A DNA stretch of 64,000 nucleotides from Dipteris shenzhenensis (Eukaryota; Polypodiophyta; Polypodiopsida; Gleicheniales). Shown here piece by piece: positions 62,051 through 64,000 of the stretch. The stretch is taken from assembly GCA_047967505.1 (NCBI GenBank), contig CM106541.1, one strand, 5' to 3'. The position numbers and the translations under genes are program-made. Position 1 is the first letter of the stretch. Every line of letters begins with the position of its first letter. The notes under the pieces are model-generated. The model saw only the letters and a program-made list of their open reading frames with translations, was not told where the DNA came from and searched no databases.

Positions 62051-64000
62051 AACAAGATACATGAGGTCAGCATTGCAACTGACGGGCTGCGTTCACAAAT
62101 CGGACGCAACCCAGAAGGTAACAAAAAGTAAAGCTCTCTCTCACGGAGGGATCAGGCGAGTGTGAATGAACAGCCAGAGAGGTGGTGAGTAGCGCCATTG
62201 AAGGCCCTGCGAAGTATGCTCGAAGAAGAGGCCCTGTGTGTCCCAAACCCAGAGGAAACGTCTCCGCTTCTCTCGGCCGGCCCGAGAGTCTCTCTGTATC
62301 TGGTCCCACTGGCCTCTGAGTGTGTATAATCTCACTCCAGATGTCAGTCATGATCTGGGCAGTCGATAAGGAGGTGCCACCGAGGATCTGCGCGCAACGC
62401 GAGGTCCAAATGTGCCATCCTGCGATGCTGTTAATAATCTCCCAGAGTGGCTGCCTCTTCTGAGATCCTGTGCTAGCCTCTGCCAGGTGCGGCGGAATGC
62501 TCTTGAGCGGCCCCCACGTCCACTGTGTGATAAGGAATGTGGGGTCCTGCTGACATGCCTCGAACAAGTGATGAAAACCAGGTGCGGTGCTGCACCAGCA
62601 GAACGTGCCCCATGTGATCAAACCTAGCTACGGTGCTGCGCGAGTAAGGATCCTGAAGGTTCACCTCCACACTTCCTGGGCGCGAGTGCAGCTCCATAGG
62701 CAGTGTTTTGGTGACTCCTCGTCCTCATGACAGATCTGACAGCGTCCGTCCTGACCTATCTGCCGCAACCAGCTCCCCACTGGAAGACCTTTGTGGGCGA
62801 GAAGCCACAGGAAGTAGGAGATCTTTCGCGGCCGCCAGCTCTCCCACAAGGCCTTCCAGAAGGCCTGCAAAAATAACACGGAGATACCCTGAGCATACCA
62901 ACTGGGCCGCTGGGTGGGAGAGCGGCTCTGCATCCTCCCGAGAACTCGCCTGCCCAATGTCGTGCTGTAGGCAAAGAAAGAGGTCGGCCCCTGACCTGTC
63001 ACAATCTCTGGCCATCTCCACTCTCCTGGGTCCCAATCAAGCTCTGACAAGGCCTACCCCTCCCAGAGCCAGAGTCGCCAAAGCTGCAGCTGATCTTGCT
63101 CTATGCTAGGATCGGTCCGCCAAACCTTCCCCACGAGGCCTACGACCCGAACCCTCTGCCATGGGAGTAGGGGGTCGATGAGCACATCCTCTCTCCTGAG
63201 TCGGCCGTCCCCCATAACCGCGAAGAAGGAAACAGAGGAGTCGTCCATCCGACCTGCAACCACCAGTGGGATGCCACGGGGGGTGAACTGTCCCAGCCAA
63301 CGGTCATCACCAGGCATGAGGATCTGAAACTCGGGTGGAACCAACTAATCAGCTGGAATCGCTCCGTCTATCTCCGTACGTCTCGCTTGATCTCCACGGG
63401 CACCTCCAGCTGCGTCTGCTAGATCAGTGGTCTCCAAATGTCTGTACGTGTCCCTCCAAACTCGAAGGGACCGGGCTGGCCCCCGCATCCAGCCGTCCCA
63501 CCTGATGTGTGATCTCTCCCCCAGCTGAAGGCCCTTGGCATCTCTGACTTGATCGTTCCAGATAAGCGGCTGGCGATCGATCTCCTCCTGACAGCTAGGA
63601 GGGGACTGTATGAGACTGAGGCGGAGCTGCCTCCAAACCATGAGGAGGCTACGAACGAGTGGGGAGCGGGGCGGAAGTGAAGATCCACCTGAGGGACGGT
63701 AGCCACTCTCCACCTCGGCGCGGGACACAAGAACCGACCCCCTGCTGAAGTAACATCTTCCACGTTTGCCCCCCCCGGGGTCAAGCCGCAGATAACTAGC
63801 TTGCCCGGCAGGGCCTGACTCTGAAGCTCTGGATCGATGATCCCCAAGCCACCCTCAGCGTGCGGAAGAATGACTGTCTGCCAAGCAACCCTAGCTCTGG
63901 TATCTCTGAGACCATCCCCCCCGGACCACAGGAAGTTCCGAACCAGCCTCCTAAGATGTGCCACGCTGGATCTCGAGAAACACCAACAGGAAGCCACATA
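62051..64000 (-). mobile_element. Plant L1-type LINE, 3' part, cut by the window edge
   Basis: Reading the minus strand from 64000: a MASCWCFSRSSVAHLRRLVR start, NFLWSGGDGLRDTRARVAW and EGGLGIIDPELQSQA, the region after RT in plant L1 elements. At about 62880-62680 comes the zf-RVT domain with KISYFLWLLAHKGLPVGSWL and CQICHEDEESPKHCLWSC. Long open frames in three minus-strand ORFs (63419-63997, 62661-63050, 62067-62621) are linked by a few frameshifts. RT itself lies outside the window. Confidence 0.85.

Noticed and set aside
1-64000. CRISPR arrays, bacterial operons, riboswitches
   Set aside because: No direct repeats with unique spacers, no ribosome-binding sites; intron-bearing plant genes and retrotransposons explain the window.

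Overview
The window looks like nuclear DNA of a land plant with a large, repeat-filled genome. My best inference is a homosporous fern of the Adiantum/Ceratopteris type. The inference rests on a very long PLS-class PPR gene built of near-identical triplets, a plant-type U11/U12-65K gene with a 24.7-kb intron, chromodomain-type Ty3/gypsy and Ty1/copia elements primed by initiator tRNA-Met, and plant LINEs. There are no operons, CRISPR arrays or bacterial features.

Only two host genes can be supported, both on the + strand. (1) At 6026-10263 is a PPR gene. A three-exon model joins a transit-peptide-like leader and a motif resembling the PDF motif of OSB organellar ssDNA-binding proteins to about 30 PPR motifs. 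It stops at TGA-TAG just before a readable remnant of an E+/DYW-like tail (10264-10437). (2) At 31111-58892 is the gene for the minor-spliceosome protein U11/U12-65K (RNPC3/SNRNP65). I could reconstruct eleven exons with phase-consistent splice sites. Exons 1-7 lie at 31.1-33.5 kb and exons 8-11 at 58.1-58.9 kb. Intron 7 (33462-58146) holds a nest of retrotransposons.

Layout: 0-4.9 kb, AT-rich DNA and a degenerate minus-strand LINE. 5-6 kb, CT-rich duplications. 6.0-10.4 kb, the PPR gene. 10.4-22.2 kb, decayed LTR-retrotransposon sequence (gypsy RT/RNase H, protease and gag-like debris) plus an unusual repeat reading TRTYL on the minus strand. 22.2-22.9 kb, a G-rich purine tract. 23-27.6 kb, AT-rich DNA with a copia gag relic and its LTR/PBS. 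27.65-30 kb, a LINE relic containing a 23-bp minisatellite. 31.1-58.9 kb, U11/U12-65K. Inside intron 7 are a LINE endonuclease scrap, copia gag scraps, a chromovirus (39677-45386), and two related gypsy elements. These two lie head to head, each has perfect 5-bp target-site duplications, and they carry complementary internal deletions (47176-51077 minus, 51965-56949 plus). The intron ends with three tandem 170-bp repeats whose junctions look like recursive splice sites. 59.1-64 kb, an LTR/PBS remnant followed by two minus-strand, GC-richer LINEs, the last cut by the window edge.

The two host genes are functionally unrelated as far as sequence shows: one protein is predicted for organelle RNA metabolism, the other for nuclear minor splicing. 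Exon coordinates and domain calls were made by eye; no alignment or database search was run.
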